A stretch of DNA of 64,000 bases from Cerrena zonata (GCA_038087015.1 JASBNA010000007.1:1364001-1428000); one strand, 5' to 3'; shown: positions 38,458 to 50,595, counted from the stretch's first letter. Notes: generated from the sequence alone by a model not told the origin. Numbers and translations are program-made.

Positions 38458-40609
38458 ATGTTGAGGTTACTTTCCTTTTGTTTTATCGCCTTTACGTGTA
38501 GTGTTATAGCTAACGTTCAAAACCCTATTCAAATACCCGATCATGACGGTACATTTCAAACTTACGAAAATGCCTTATTTGTCCCTGCGAAGAATTTAGA
38601 CTCGGTGTCGCCAGACATATTCACCACACTAAAACACCCTTTCTTCCCAAAACATAGTGTTCGTATAAAGAAGCTGGACGATTTCTGTGATACTACAGCT
38701 CGGTGGGTTTGATTTCACAGCTAAATGTAACCGCCCAATTCTCAACTTATAATGTTACACAGAGGATACAGTGGATATATTGACATACAAGCCAGACATA
38801 TCTTTTTCTACTTCTTTGAAAGTAGAAATGACCCTTACCATGACGACTTGGTTTTTTGGACTAACGGTGGTCCTGGTTGTTCATCGTCCATGGGTCTATT
38901 CATGGAATTGGGTACGCAACCTACTCATGCCTGATAGTGTCAGGCTGAATCTTGCATTCTAGGCCCTTGTCGTGTACAAAATCGAGACCAGACGGTTTAC
39001 AACCCTCATTCTTGGACTGAGAAAGCAAATGTCTTTTTCGTTGATCAACCTATTGGTACAGGCTTCTCTTACGCAGATTTCGGGGAGATAGTGGTAAGCA
39101 CATTGCCTTCCCATCAAGGAAAAGAAGCTATTTATAGATACTTGGTGCTTATAGGAGACCGCGGAAGAGGCGTCCAAAGATATTGCTGCCTTTATAGCCA
39201 TCTTCTTCCAACATTTCAATGAATTCCAAGGGAATGCTCTCCACATGGCCGGGGAATCGTATGGAGTAAGACTAAGAATCCAATTCATTTTAGTTTTAGT
39301 AAACTAACCTTGATATATTGTCTTCGTAGGGTCGCGTTATTCCTATCTTCGCTTCGGAGATTTATGACCAGAACAAACACTTGGTGGAGGCTGGCCTGGT
39401 ACCCATCAACATTTCATCGATTATAATTGGTATGCATTCACTCGCGTTATGTACTATATTCTAACTAACTATGCATTGATAGGAAACGGCTGTACCGACG
39501 AGAGCAAACTCTTCCGGGCATATCACGATATGCAGTGTACGTCCATCTCTGGACCTCCTGTCAACACAATCGAGTACGATTTTTAATTCTCGCCTTTCTG
39601 ATGAGTTGCTCATTAATATAATTAGCAACTGCGTGCAAATGAAACGTCTGGTGCGTGTTCCCTGTGTAATATGCCCTCCATAGAGATATACAAAGTTAAG
39701 TGAAGAATAGGTGCCGCGGTGCGAAAAGTGGTTCCAAGAAGCTTGTTATGATACCTCGGATAAGATCAATTGTCAATCAGCATTCTCATACTGTTACAAT
39801 GCATTTGAAGATTACTTCGCATTGACTGGTACGCTGGTTTATTTCTTACGCTCTTGCACACATGGAACTAACTGTATGATAGGCCTTAATCCGTACGACA
39901 TAACTCAAGCTTGGTAAGTCATCTTGCAATCAACTGTCAGCTACTTTTTCTCAACCGTGGATGTGTAGCGATGACTATGACGAGAACTTTTGTTACCCTC
40001 TAACAAAGTATAATACCGTTTTGTTTTTGATTCATATTTCTCTCAACTTGTCATTAGGGAAATAGCAGCCTTTCTTGATCGCTCCGACATCCGTCAAACC
40101 CTCGGTGTCGATCCCGTTATTGGCAACTTCAGCACTTGCAACCTGGACATTGCGCAGAGATTTACGTCTCATAATGACCTTCTTTTCCCAACACACTTCT
40201 ACATTGGTGCTCTACTCGATCGAGGTGTGCGAACGTTAATCTACGTCGGTGCTAACGACCTAGTCTGTAGTCAAGTAAGTTACGAATTCAGTAATGATGT
40301 GCGAGGCGATACTGACCCAGGATATAGTTTGCGAATGAACGTATGACTTTGGATGTCGAATGGGCCGGCCAAACCATGTTCAATTCCCGAGATCTTCGTG
40401 AATGGGAACACAACGGTACTGTTGCCGGCCTGACTCGTAGTGCTAGGAACCTTACATTTGCAACGATTTATGGTGCTGGTCATATGGTACGTCACCCATA
40501 CTGCGGGTTATTCGCGCTGACGAGAACATCTACTTCGTAGGTTCCGTATGACAAACCCCAAATATCTCTAGAACTGATAACGAAGTGGCTGTCTGAGGAA
40601 ACCCTTTGA
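38458..40609 (+). CDS. Serine carboxypeptidase, S10 family, copy 3
   Basis: Third tandem copy with the same exon plan. An ATG at 38458 gives a good signal peptide ([18 protein letters not shown]); an in-frame ATG at 38434 would add eight residues. Motifs: [90 protein letters not shown] (Ser), [11 protein letters not shown] (Asp), [14 protein letters not shown] (His). The triad is complete. It is the most diverged copy: the GRY after the catalytic Ser is GRV, the C-terminus is EETL rather than GESL, and the usual CNW after the Asp is CSQ. The last point changes a residue pattern shared by copies 1 and 2. Confidence 0.86.
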
Positions 40610-41131
40610 AATGTAACTGCAAATGATCAATTCATAGTTTGGACTTTCCGACGAGTTGAACGGATACTAGGTCTACCCTCCCGAGTCATGACTACGTCGA
40701 CTATACGCCCCGGTATGTGGTTACTTTTTGCACATAATACTGATTGCGCGATCTCTCGAATGCGCCTCGCTCAAGGGCGCCCAGGAAAACCTTGTCCTAT
40801 TATCTTTGTGCAATGGCCAACAATAACATTACAAGCATTAGCAACAACACAGATAACAACAATCCCTCTTCTATCCCTCCATCAAGTCAATACCATGCCA
40901 ATGACCCTGTCAAACGTTGAAGGGTGCTGTCCATCGTACCTAGGGTCTGACTTCTTGTTGCTGTGTATCGTTGCAGCCTTTTCTGGCCTCAACACATGTT
41001 GTTTATCTGGGCCAGAGTCAAAGGTTGTCAATGATACCAGGGCCTGGCCTTGTATTGATCTCTTCAGCGTCAAGTTATCCACGTATATATAATCTTGGGT
41101 AGCCGAATCACAATCCTCATACACTCCTGTT
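40610..41131. other. Intergenic region
   Basis: About 0.5 kb. A frame at 40688-41092 lacks any family feature and is taken as chance. No repeat recognised. Confidence 0.4.
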
Positions 41132-42475
41132 ATGTTCACACCCATCGACGCCACTCCCATCCAGAATTCCAACTACGCCTCTTCTCCAGAGACGGAGGAC
41201 TCTAACTCCACACCTTCGTCGCCTCGACGCTTAGTCGAGACGAATGAACTAGAAAACTTTTGTCGCTCAATACAGATATCAACGGAGAACGTCAATCGTT
41301 TCTGTAACCTCCTTTGTTTCTCTCCTGGTCTTGCGGCCGGAGTTGAGGAGCTCAGACTTGGTCCTGTCTACCTATCTCTTCGACGACTCTCAGAGCTACT
41401 ATCTCTCTTTCCAGATCTGCGGTCTTTACGCCTCAGACGCGTCATCTTCTTAACTAATTCTTCAGACATTCGCGTACACTCCGATGTCCTCAACCAACTT
41501 GCTCCTTACCGCCACCTCTCTAAACGTTCCTTGGACGAGCTCACGTTGTACTCATGCCGATTTGAGTCATCGCAGACTCAAGTCCACCAGCTGATTAGTT
41601 TATGTGCTCCTCAGAATCTATACGTTCACGCGCCCAAACGATTCACAAGTCCCGCTCTTCCCCACGCCGTGCTAGGCCAAGTTTGGAAGAAGGTTCTACT
41701 GAGACTGGCGCTATCTCTCGAATCTTACGTCTCGTCAAGAAGATACCCAATCTTGCTAGCTCTGACGATGACGACGATAGTGCCTCCGAGTCAACCTATC
41801 ATGGATTCTACATCCAACCGTCTTTGCAGCAACTCTCTCTTAGCAGAGTAAACGAGAGATTCCTAACCCTCATCCATGACTCTGTGAAGTGTGTCACATT
41901 GAAGGACCTTGCTGTCTATCGAGCACACGATGGAGTCGGAAGATACATCTCTGATGCTGCATGGTACTTGACTAATTTACGTCTGGAATTGGATGCCTCA
42001 AAGTTTGCGGACGTAAGCCGTGGTGAGTAATGTCGACTATAATATCCTCATAGATACTAACAATCAAGTCTTATGTTATCTAGGCATGCATACCGCCGCC
42101 AGAGGGGTAGCTTTCTGTACGCGCCTCTCTACGCTCACATTCAGAGTCAACCTCTGCTCTGAGCGTACGTTCGTTTGGGAGTATATTGCCACCATCATCG
42201 CGTCCTGTTGTCCGAGCATCGAACAAATTTCCATCGAAATAACTCGATGGGAGGGGATTTTTGAATGCGATAGTGAGGATGCTCGCAAGCATGGCAAAGT
42301 AGTCGATGCGGCTATTGCTAAATGCAAAGATAGTTTGAGTAGAGTAGAGTTTCTGTGGGCTGTTGAGAAGGAGGAGGATGGACCCTCTGAAGAGATGATA
42401 GAGGCTGTAGAGAAATGGTTACCGAGAACGAACGAGACGGATTTGCTGAATCTTGGTATTGTTTTTGCTTTTTAA
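41132..42475 (+). CDS. Leucine-rich, F-box-associated-like protein with an apparent frameshift
   Basis: Begins MFTPIDATPIQNSN, with a Ser-rich lead, then repeated leucine-rich segments (VEELRLGPVYLSLRRLSELL, FPDLRSLRLRRVIFL, SLDELTLYSCRF). The frame ends near 41600 and resumes one base shifted as CSSESIRSRAQTI, through an acidic SSDDDDDSASES stretch to LQQLSLSRVNERFLTLI, LKDLAVYRAHDGVGRYI and, after a ~55-80 nt intron near 42020-42090, HTAARGVAFCTRLSTLTFRVNL ... CCPSIEQISIEITRW. The order resembles the LRR half of the many F-box-like proteins of Agaricomycetes, but no F-box is visible. I tested the GT..AG pairs around 41540-41615; none gives the needed phase, so a single missing base (TGTGC for TGTTGC) is the simplest explanation. 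Confidence 0.5.
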
Positions 42476-42861
42476 GGACTTCACTTTAGCAGTATATTTC
42501 TGCTGGTAGTGTCGTGTGTTCTACGGTTATATTTATATTCTTACCATTCATTCCATACATGAATGCCGTGCATATCAACGAGAGTCCAGAAGGTTCGCAT
42601 TATATACCACAATCCTCCATAGGCCTCACATATCTTAATCAGCCCTTAGGACCCCATCTCATCGTACGTCAACGTAATGAACGTGGTTAGTTAAGTGAAG
42701 ATATAGAAAGTTTATGATATTAGAGACCCGTACCATGTACCATTATAGAGGTCACAACCACCTCGATAGCGTACGATACACACAAAAAGAGACAACGCAC
42801 AACTTCAGACCAAGAATTTGGCAAGAAGAACTATGAACGAATAGTATAGCAGCTTCCAAAA

Positions 42862-44815
42862 TCATCTTCTCCGTCTAGCAGTAGCCTGACTCTGGAATTT
42901 TGACGTCTCCCTCCTCAATCGACTGAAGAAAACAAAATTTCGTCAGTATCCCTCTCTACAAAACAGAATAAGCCGAGAGCTAAAATCACGTACCGAGTAG
43001 CCCTCTCTCTCTCAACCTCCCTCCTCTCGACCTCCTCCGCACTCAACACCTCAAATCTCGTCCTATACTCAGAAGCCTCCAACCAATCCTTCCACACACT
43101 CTTCAAAGTCCTCGGCCCTCTTCCCTCCTTGGGTGTCCTTCCCAACCCAAGTCCCAACCCGGTCTTATCTTTCAGCAAGCTCAACCCACTCTTATCCCTC
43201 ATCTTGTCTTTGTCTGCCGAGTTGGTATATCCTGGATCAGGATTGTCCATGGAAGAACCAATGACGCCCCATTCGATGGCGTCGCGTTTATGTTTTATGA
43301 GTTCTTCGTGGATAGCGTGGGCGATGAGTGAGACTGCTTCCCCTGCGAGACCGAGGTCTGCGCAGAGCGTCATTGCGAATGCTTCTGGTGTAAGTGGAGA
43401 GAAGAGGTCCCATTCGATGTGGTCGACTAGGTGGTAGGTGGCAATTTGCACGTCAATCTAATGGAGTTATGCGAGTACTAGTCAGAACAATTTGTATGTT
43501 TGGGACAAAATAAGATGAAAACTCACACTAAGGATCACCCTGCATTCTGGTACCTCCTCCCCAGGTTGAATACTCTGTACCGTCCCGTCAACAACTCCAG
43601 GTGCATTAGGATCATCCAACATCATATAATAATCCTCTCCCAAGTCCATACTCGCCACACCCTCATAATCCTCCAATTGCGCCCGAATTTGGTTCGCAAT
43701 GGTCTCTTGCCACGGGACTAACGGCAAATCTAGATCCATACAAAATGTCCGAGCGAATGATTCAGGTCGAATGAGGTCTTCATGGAGGTTCCAGATAAAA
43801 CAGTCGCGGATACGATGCGTATCTGTTTCGAATTCGACACGAACAGGGACGAGAGCAGAGGGACGGCGAGCTTGATTATCCACAGTTTCTTGTGGGCTGT
43901 TGATAGTATTAGCGATGGTGTTTCGTTGCTGCAAAGAAAGAGAGAGAGAGGAATATGATCGAACGACTTACAAGTAGTCGTGTCTCGTTTGAGCCATAGG
44001 TTTTGCTGTGATAAAATGTGCGGGAGGAATCTGCCCCAAATAACTCCGATCCAGTTCGTCTTTCTTTACAACCTCCACTTGTTTCGGTTGTATTTGCACT
44101 TGGACTGTAGGCGTTGAACTTCCTGCTCTGAAAACACCTGCTCCCACAGGTGCCCGACTCGACAATCTCGCGTTTCCCCTTGCACTACTCCTGGTCCCAC
44201 CACCAACACCAGCTCCTCCACCAGCTCCACCTTGAAAGTCTGAATCATCAGACTCAATAGCACCTGCGTCGGGGAACTCATCTCCTGAACCCGGATCGGC
44301 ATAGTTTACCATTCCACCACGACGTGATGAACGCGTAGCAATAGCTGTCGTTGAAGACTGGTTGAGGATTGGTTGCATGAGAAGGGTTGTTCCTGTACGC
44401 AAACGAGAAGCGTAAGTCGAGTACATGGCTTGAGGTTGGGTTCGAAGAGTTTGTTGCGTCTGAGGGATGGCATAACTCATTTGGGATACCTGTGGGCGCG
44501 TGGTAGTAGTTTGAGGGACGACTGGAACTGTGGTGGGCTGCACATATGTTGAGGTACTAGCTTGGGGCTGAGGTGTGGGTGCAAGAGAGCTTCCTCTAGT
44601 TGGGCGACTTCGTCTTGAAGGATTGGTACGACCATTTGTTGGTGGTGGGGTGACCGACGTCGACCATTGTCTAATGTTGTTGAAATATGCTTTTGGACAG
44701 TGTTGGAAACTGAGTGAAAAACGCGTGCGTAAAGTAACACCATACCTGGATGAGCCTGAGCTTTAGCATTTTGACTAGGCATGATGGGCAGTTGAAAAGC
44801 GCCTTGTGTGCTCAT
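42862..44815 (-). CDS. Snf5/Sfh1/SMARCB1-type chromatin remodelling subunit
   Basis: Minus strand. The N-terminal third is Pro/Thr/Gln-rich and low in complexity. It is followed by YSTYASRLRTGTTLLMQPI and GGMVNYADPGSGDEFPDA, a combination I associate with fungal Sfh1/Snf5 proteins. Two SNF5 repeats follow: ALVPVRVEFETDTHRIRDCFIWNLHEDLIRPESFARTFC, and IATYHLVDHIEWDLFSPLTPEAFAMTLC with HAIHEELIKHKRDAIEWG. The last coding intron is 42993-42923; splicing it gives a short basic end (RRLRRETSKFQSQ...) with the stop at 42862, whereas the unspliced frame stops at 42915. The subunit belongs to SWI/SNF or RSC-type remodellers and binds the nucleosome acidic patch. The exact boundary of the first exon near 44670-44745 could not be settled. 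Whether it is Snf5 or Sfh1 is open. Confidence 0.85.
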
Positions 44816-45206
44816 ATCACTGCGCTACAAGAACACGGATCGCTGTCTGCTGGTGTAAGCCGAGGTGCTGAGATGTAGTTGGGTAGATTCTACAAAATGT
44901 TTGACGTATTGCAGTATCAACTTTTAGGCGGTGACTACGAGTGCCGAAGACGCGACCACACTATAGTCAACTCGAACGCGCCTAGAAACTGTGGCGGCAA
45001 GTCGACCCGAGATAGAATGAAGCTCGACCTGATTGCACGAAAAAGGTGATGAGAGGTCTTCGTGCCTATTTGGTGGATACGAAAGGAGGCAGGATGAGCC
45101 TGACAATACCACTGGAAGGTAGCAAGGTGTCCCGGATGTTGAAGCGTGGTTCTGACCCAAGTTCTGCCGTTTGAGGCCCTTGCTGCTTGGAAAGCAATCT
45201 ATGTAG
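44816..45206. other. Intergenic region before tRNA-Gly
   Basis: About 0.4 kb between the Snf5/Sfh1 start (minus) and the tRNA. No gene recognised. This flank is not similar to that of the other tRNA-Gly copy. Confidence 0.4.
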
Positions 45207-45288
45207 GCGCCGATGGGGTAGTGGTAACCTGGGTCGTTGCCATTCGAGTGATCTCGACCCGCCGGGGGTTCAATTCCCTCTCGGCGCA
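45207..45288 (+). tRNA. tRNA-Gly (GCC) with an 11-nt intron, second copy
   Basis: Identical to the minus-strand gene at 19059-19140 except for one base inside the intron (G for A). The same acceptor stem GCGCCGA/TCGGCGC, anticodon GCC and intron position apply. It lies about 480 bp upstream of the second FunK1 duplication block, in the same orientation relative to it as the first tRNA is to the first block. Flanking sequence of the two tRNA genes does not match. A T-rich run starts shortly after the 3' end (near 45310), as expected for polymerase III termination. Confidence 0.93.
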
Positions 45289-45771
45289 TCATATTTCTGT
45301 GTGTACATTGTTTTTTTCCCTCGGTACAGTACTGTGTACGAATTTGAACAAACGCATATACTTAATCGCAATTTTCGTTACATCATATTGAGCTACTTGT
45401 TGAGGTGCCTTCGTTATTCCCCTAAGTTCTGTTAGCACAGCTACTCCGTCAAGACAAAAACAAACGAGATTTAGATGATGACTCGGAAGAACGAAGGTAA
45501 GAACTCAAAGCAAAGAGTCAAATCTGCGCAATTTAGTGTTGGGCAGAACAGCATGTTTACCCATAATACCCAATGTTTCATTTGTATTTCACAGTCAACA
45601 CATCACGAAAGATGTACGTAAGTGAACCATCATGATACTAGTGTGTGATTGATTATCTTCGAAACATAATTAGAATTGTCTTTACTCGATAATTCATATA
45701 TGTTTATTTTTGGAAGACAAGATCGAATTAGATCCAGCTAGTCAACGTTCGAGTTAATCCAGGTATTAGCG

Positions 45772-48700
45772 AGCGTTCTTGTGCACTTGCCTAATTAGCC
45801 TGGGTCATGGCACCACTAACGCCCACAGTTTCGTTCAACTGGTAACTTTGAAGTTGCTATCATACCTACCCCCATTGCGGATACGATACTTATCCTGAAT
45901 CGAGCTTTAAACCAATCGTTCTCAGATTGCACTTCCTCTATAGGTGCTCCGAACTCAATCAAGTGCGCACTTTGTGCGATTGGCGCTCGGCCATCCTTGT
46001 CGTTACGGTCATGTCAGAAAACTGTGACAATTTCGGGCTTAGTTCTCTCAGTCTCAGTTCCTCAAGTCTAGCTGGATGAACCTAGGAACTCTGAAAAATC
46101 ACTCTGCGATACCTCTAAAATAGTCCCACTTTGTGTTACTGACAGTACCGTGGACCAATGACTCGTTCTATCATTCCCTCCGAGTCGCAGTGGGGTCAAC
46201 AGCTATTACATTTTTTATGCGGGTACAGACGGCTAGACCGGTTGGGCCGTGTTTTTTTAACCGGACATTCAGCCTCAAACAATGTCAATGGACGCATCAT
46301 TGAGTCGATGGTACGCAGGCCCGGGGAATATCAGTGGTAAGTATACCATAGTGTCAAACGAGATGGCAAAAAGGGTACCGTGGCGCTGTATTGGGCGGTT
46401 CAGATCAACGGCCAAGCTGCAGAGTAGCAATCCGAACTCCAAGTAGCACAGCCGAAATGAAACTGAGGGGACATACCAGCCAAAGAGGTGGCGGAGAAAC
46501 ATTCAATCACTGGCGAGACGCAATTTCCGACACGGTCCAGTAGCTCCAGCTCTTTGTGGTCATATACCACGTGTAGATATCCACGTGTTTCTGGTTGGTT
46601 ATTAACCCTCGCCCGTGCTTGCCACTCCCTGTTTCTCGCCAGACCAAGTTGGCCCTTGGCCACTTTCCCAAACTTACCATTGTGTCTTCCCGCTTCACTC
46701 AATTCAAACTCAGATTTGGCCAGTGGAACAAAGAAACATCAATGCTTCCGAGAAACTATAAGAATCCGTTCGCACCTCGTCGGTCAGGACACAAATCGTT
46801 TGCCATGTCGGCTCACTCTTGTGCTCCTCGACTTGACTCTGGTGCTGAATCTATGGCTTCAGCATCAGGTACAGTCCTCTACTTGCCTTCTAGTCCCGTC
46901 AAGAATCGAATCAAACTAACTAATGCTAAAGGTATACAGAACTCAGACAAGGTCCAGCACTCTACTTTTCTACCTGTAGAAGAATTCGTACGGGATCATC
47001 TCACTCCTCAACCCAAATATTGGGGCGCTCGTCGTTCCCGTTGGCGCAAGAAGACCCAGCGTATAGAAGAGGCCACAGGTGCTGAGTATAAGATGTATTC
47101 GCCTATCTGTGAACTGCTAAACGCTATCAGTAAATCCACCTACGGTACGTATTTGTTTATTCCCTTTGTAAACCGGACATGTTTCGCTAACTTGCCTCTA
47201 GAGAAATATAGGAACAAAAATGTGGAACTGCCCTACAACAATCCCATTGTCTTCCTCGACCACCATTCTGTCCCATCTGCTCACTGCGACATTGGGTTTA
47301 AGCCCGTACCCGATATCGTAGGCGTTTTCGCGTCGAAGGAGGAGATCGACTCTTACACGAGCATCCGCAATGTCTACTCTGATGTTCCGAGCTATCATAT
47401 CGCCACCTTCTGCGAGGGTAAACCCAAGACCATTTCTGGTGCTGATCAAGCTATGCGTTACACTTGTCAACTTCTGGAACTTCGACCTGATATGCCTGGT
47501 GTATATGGTCTGTGTGTCAACACGAAGAACTACAATATTGTATGGTCCGACTCTTCTGGACCTGTGACGTCTGCTCCAATCGAATGGGATGACCTAAAAC
47601 CTCTAGAGGCCTATATTCGCTCTCTGTATGTCCCTCCGAAAGGCCACCATCTCTGGGATCCGACCATCACGTCCCCGACTCTGTTACCTCTTACTGAATG
47701 CCCCGATAAGAAACTGAAAGTTCACTGGAACATCAAGACTGAAGAGAGAGAATACAAGGACTGTGTTCGAATTCACGTTGGAGATGGCTGGGGTCGGAGA
47801 TCCACTGTATTCATGCATGACGATAGCTCTGGCAACTTTGCGGTGATCAAGGACTCGTTCCGGGACGACCGGAGGCGATATGAAGAGGCGAGTCTGTTGA
47901 AACACATCCACAACGAAGGCACTTTTCCAGGGGTCGTCCGTCTTATTGCATCAGGTGATGTTGCAGGTCGTGATGGCTCTCCTATCGAAACCGCTCGGCC
48001 GTATGTGAAGAAAGAGGTTGATCACCGGACCAAGAAACGGATTGTCCTCGGTAGTCGAGGTTGTCAGTTGGGCGCCGCCAAATCAATGAGAGACGTACTG
48101 ATGGCTGTGTACGATGGAAATGAAGGTGCGAAATTACTCAGTGTCACAGTGTCAATGTCTCTGATGTCCTATCCCTTTCAGTGCTACGTGCTCTCGTCAA
48201 TGAAAGAGATTATCTTCACCGCGATGTCAGCATGTATAATTTCCTCATGTATCCTGAACATGCGAAGAATACACTCTCCGCAAAAGGATTCTACAAAAAT
48301 CGCCCTCTATTTATCAACGACATCTTGAAGCTTGACAGGTGAGTAAACTGTTTTCCACTTACCGTGGCATTGACTTGAGATGCTATCGCTAATCAACGAA
48401 ACTCAGTAAAAACGAGGACAGATGTTGCGCTCTGTTCATCGATGCAGACAACAGTGCCCTCCTCGAGCCATTTGCAGATGTCAATGAAGAACTTGCAGCG
48501 AGAACAGTACGTACTATTAATCCCCCCCCCCTCGTCTCCGTATATGCTGACTTCAAACAGGGAACACCTCGCTATATTGCGCGTGCTGTTGCCAGCGGAC
48601 AACTCATCACGAAATTGAGGATGGCCAAGGTGTATCACACAATGCCAGAGCTAGAAGCAAAAGCAAAAGAGCTGTACCTCAAGAATTACGGACAGGATAC

Positions 48701-49400
48701 CTACGATGCGTATATTGACGTTGCGGCCAACATATATCATGGCTCGAAGTTCCAAGAACCTTCTAATGCTCCTCCATCATTTTCACACAGACCAGACCAT
48801 GATGTTGAGTCCTTATTCTGGGTTCTTGTATTTTGTGTTATTCTCGCCTTGCCTTTGGACGCCGATGAAGAACTCACACAAGACTTTGTCGACGCATGGA
48901 CTGTTATGGAAACGCACGCCATCGTTTCTGACAAGACGGTTGACCCTCGAACGTACTTTCTCACCATTGAGAAAGCTGGTTGGGAACAAATGGTTCATCC
49001 TAAATTATCATCGCTCGCTGGGATGATGATCAAGCTTGCCGACCAGATAGCGCCAGAATATGGATATCTCAATCCCCCGCCCAAACGAGATCATCTTCAC
49101 GAAGCATTCCGCAGGATCCTATTGGAACAGATCCTAGATATGGAAGATAATCCGATTCCTCTTACCCCGAACGTCTTTCGTCATCCGCCTCCGACACCAG
49201 ATGGTCAAGACCCAGTACCTCGATTAAAACCCACTGCGTCGAATGCGACCGGAAAGGAATCCACTAGTAGGAAACGCAAAGCCGAAGATAGCGCGAAGAC
49301 AGAACGCAAGTCTAAATCCGTGAAATCCACGAGTGTACATAGTGCACGCTATATCAATGACTGAATCTTCCTGTCTTCCTCGTACTTAGTGTTTGTACGG
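45772..49400 (+). repeat. Right copy of an inverted FunK1 duplication
   Basis: The inverted partner of 14040-17371. The shared start is GCGTTCTTGTGCAC at about 45772. The TGGCACCACTAACG string that follows soon after also occurs near 49517, in front of the truncated copy. Promoter similarity is moderate, the first exon is near-identical, and the last exon is clearly diverged. Confidence 0.75.
46805..49364 (+). CDS. FunK1 fungal-type protein kinase, full copy B
   Basis: Four exons (46805-48125, 48182-48338, 48407-48506, 48561-49364) join in phase to 793 residues; the segment 47145-47201 is probably an additional 57-nt in-frame intron (774 residues if removed). Catalytic features: NFAVIKDSFRDDRRRYEE, YLHRDVSMYNFL with HRD and Asn, FIDADNSALLEPF in the DFG place, GTPRYIARAV, SHRPDHDVESLFWVLVF and HLHEAFRRILLEQIL. 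The tail is basic (SRKRKAEDSAKTERKSK). Over exon 1 the protein is almost the same as copy A, while beyond the catalytic loop the two differ often. The frame is also open upstream to an ATG at 46595. Substrate unknown, as for the family in general. Confidence 0.82.
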
Positions 49401-49499
49401 CTACGTTATTCTCTGGAATTCTGCAATGTACTGGTGTAGTACTACTAGTCACGGATACAGAATGATGATACAAAGCGGTACTTACCCATCTAAGTTATG

Positions 49500-50189
49500 G
49501 AATAATTCGGCTCATGGCACCACTAACGTCTACAAGCCCGAGCTCCGGCCGGGCCTAAGCTTACTACTATACCAGCACAATGAGAACGTTATGCACTGTC
49601 ACCCACTGGCAGATTGCCCAACCAATTCCCGACATATACCACAGCATCTTCCAATATCTATACTTACTTTACTAGTACTAAGTTCAACAAAGTCAAAATA
49701 CTCTCGCTGGGGCCGGAGTCTTGAGAAGATTACCATGACGAGAAGAATGTCTCATTCTTCTCTCGCAGACCGGATCACGATATTGAATCTTTATTCTGGC
49801 TTCTTGCAGAAGTGATGATTTCAGCTTTGCCTGTGAATACCATCGACAAATATACACAGTCCTTCGTCCAAGCCTGGCACGTCATCGAACAGCATGCTAT
49901 TATCTGTGATCAGCCATCTGACTCTCGATGGTATATCTTGACTCAACTGGAAGCTTTTTGGGAGGAGATACTTCGATCGAAATTATCGCCGGTTGTTGAC
50001 ATGATAGTGAAGCTTGCAATTCAGGTGAGACCAGAGTATGGGTTTCTCCATCCTCCGCCGAAAAAGGACTACCTTCACGAGGCGTTCCGAAGAATCTTGC
50101 CGGAACAAATCCTGGCGATGGAAGACGACCCGATACCTCTTACCCCGAACATGTCTCGCAAACCTAAGACAACGATGCACATTGATTAG
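49500..50189 (+). pseudogene. Truncated FunK1 kinase copy (C)
   Basis: A promoter-type string (TGGCACCACTAACG) near 49517 is followed after ~250 bp by coding similarity to the FunK1 C-terminal region: RPDHDIESLFWLLAEV, QPSDSRWYIL, KLSPVVDMIVKLAIQVRPEYG and YLHEAFRRILPEQILAMEDDPIPLTPNMSRK, ending at 50189. The catalytic domain is missing and there is no good start. The residues are closer to copy A, 35 kb away, than to copy B next door (for example QPSDSR and ILAMEDDPIPLTPNMSRKP). The 3' flank (TTTCTGTCTTCCTC) resembles that of copy B. A relic, probably not expressed as protein. Confidence 0.7.
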
Positions 50190-50595
50190 ACTTCATCTTG
50201 TCGAAGAGTTATATGCTAGTGCAAGACCGAAAGCTAGAACGCAAGATATACTGATAGCTGATTTTTCTGTCTTCCTCATACTGGTTTGTATTGTGTACGC
50301 ACTAGCATTGAGTGTAGGTTATAATATAAGACGTATATGAGATATTCGTATTTATCGTTCTTGGCGTCCACATCATTACAAGGGTTTCTGTGAAAGCGGC
50401 AAAGGCGGCGTAAATTTTCCTATGCGCACACGTCTTATGGCCGAAACCAACATGGTCGATTCTGCCCAACATTAACAAAATGAATGCTTCTATTTTATTC
50501 TTAAGGTCTCTAAAAGAGATATACTGCGGAGTGGCTCCAAGAAGTCTAGTCCTTCAAATGACAATCGGACAATATTCTCGTGCCACAGGCTGAGT

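Noticed and set aside
40688..41092. 134-residue frame between carboxypeptidase 3 and the leucine-rich gene
   Set aside because: Composition not convincing, no domain, and it lies in the expected promoter of the next gene.
47198..47470. Antisense frame inside FunK1 copy B, with a twin inside copy A at 15953-16225
   Set aside because: It recurs only because the underlying exon is duplicated. No independent sign of coding.
48521..48533. C-run (about nine C) in an intron of FunK1 copy B
   Set aside because: A simple homopolymer inside an intron; of note only as a place where sequencing length errors are likely.
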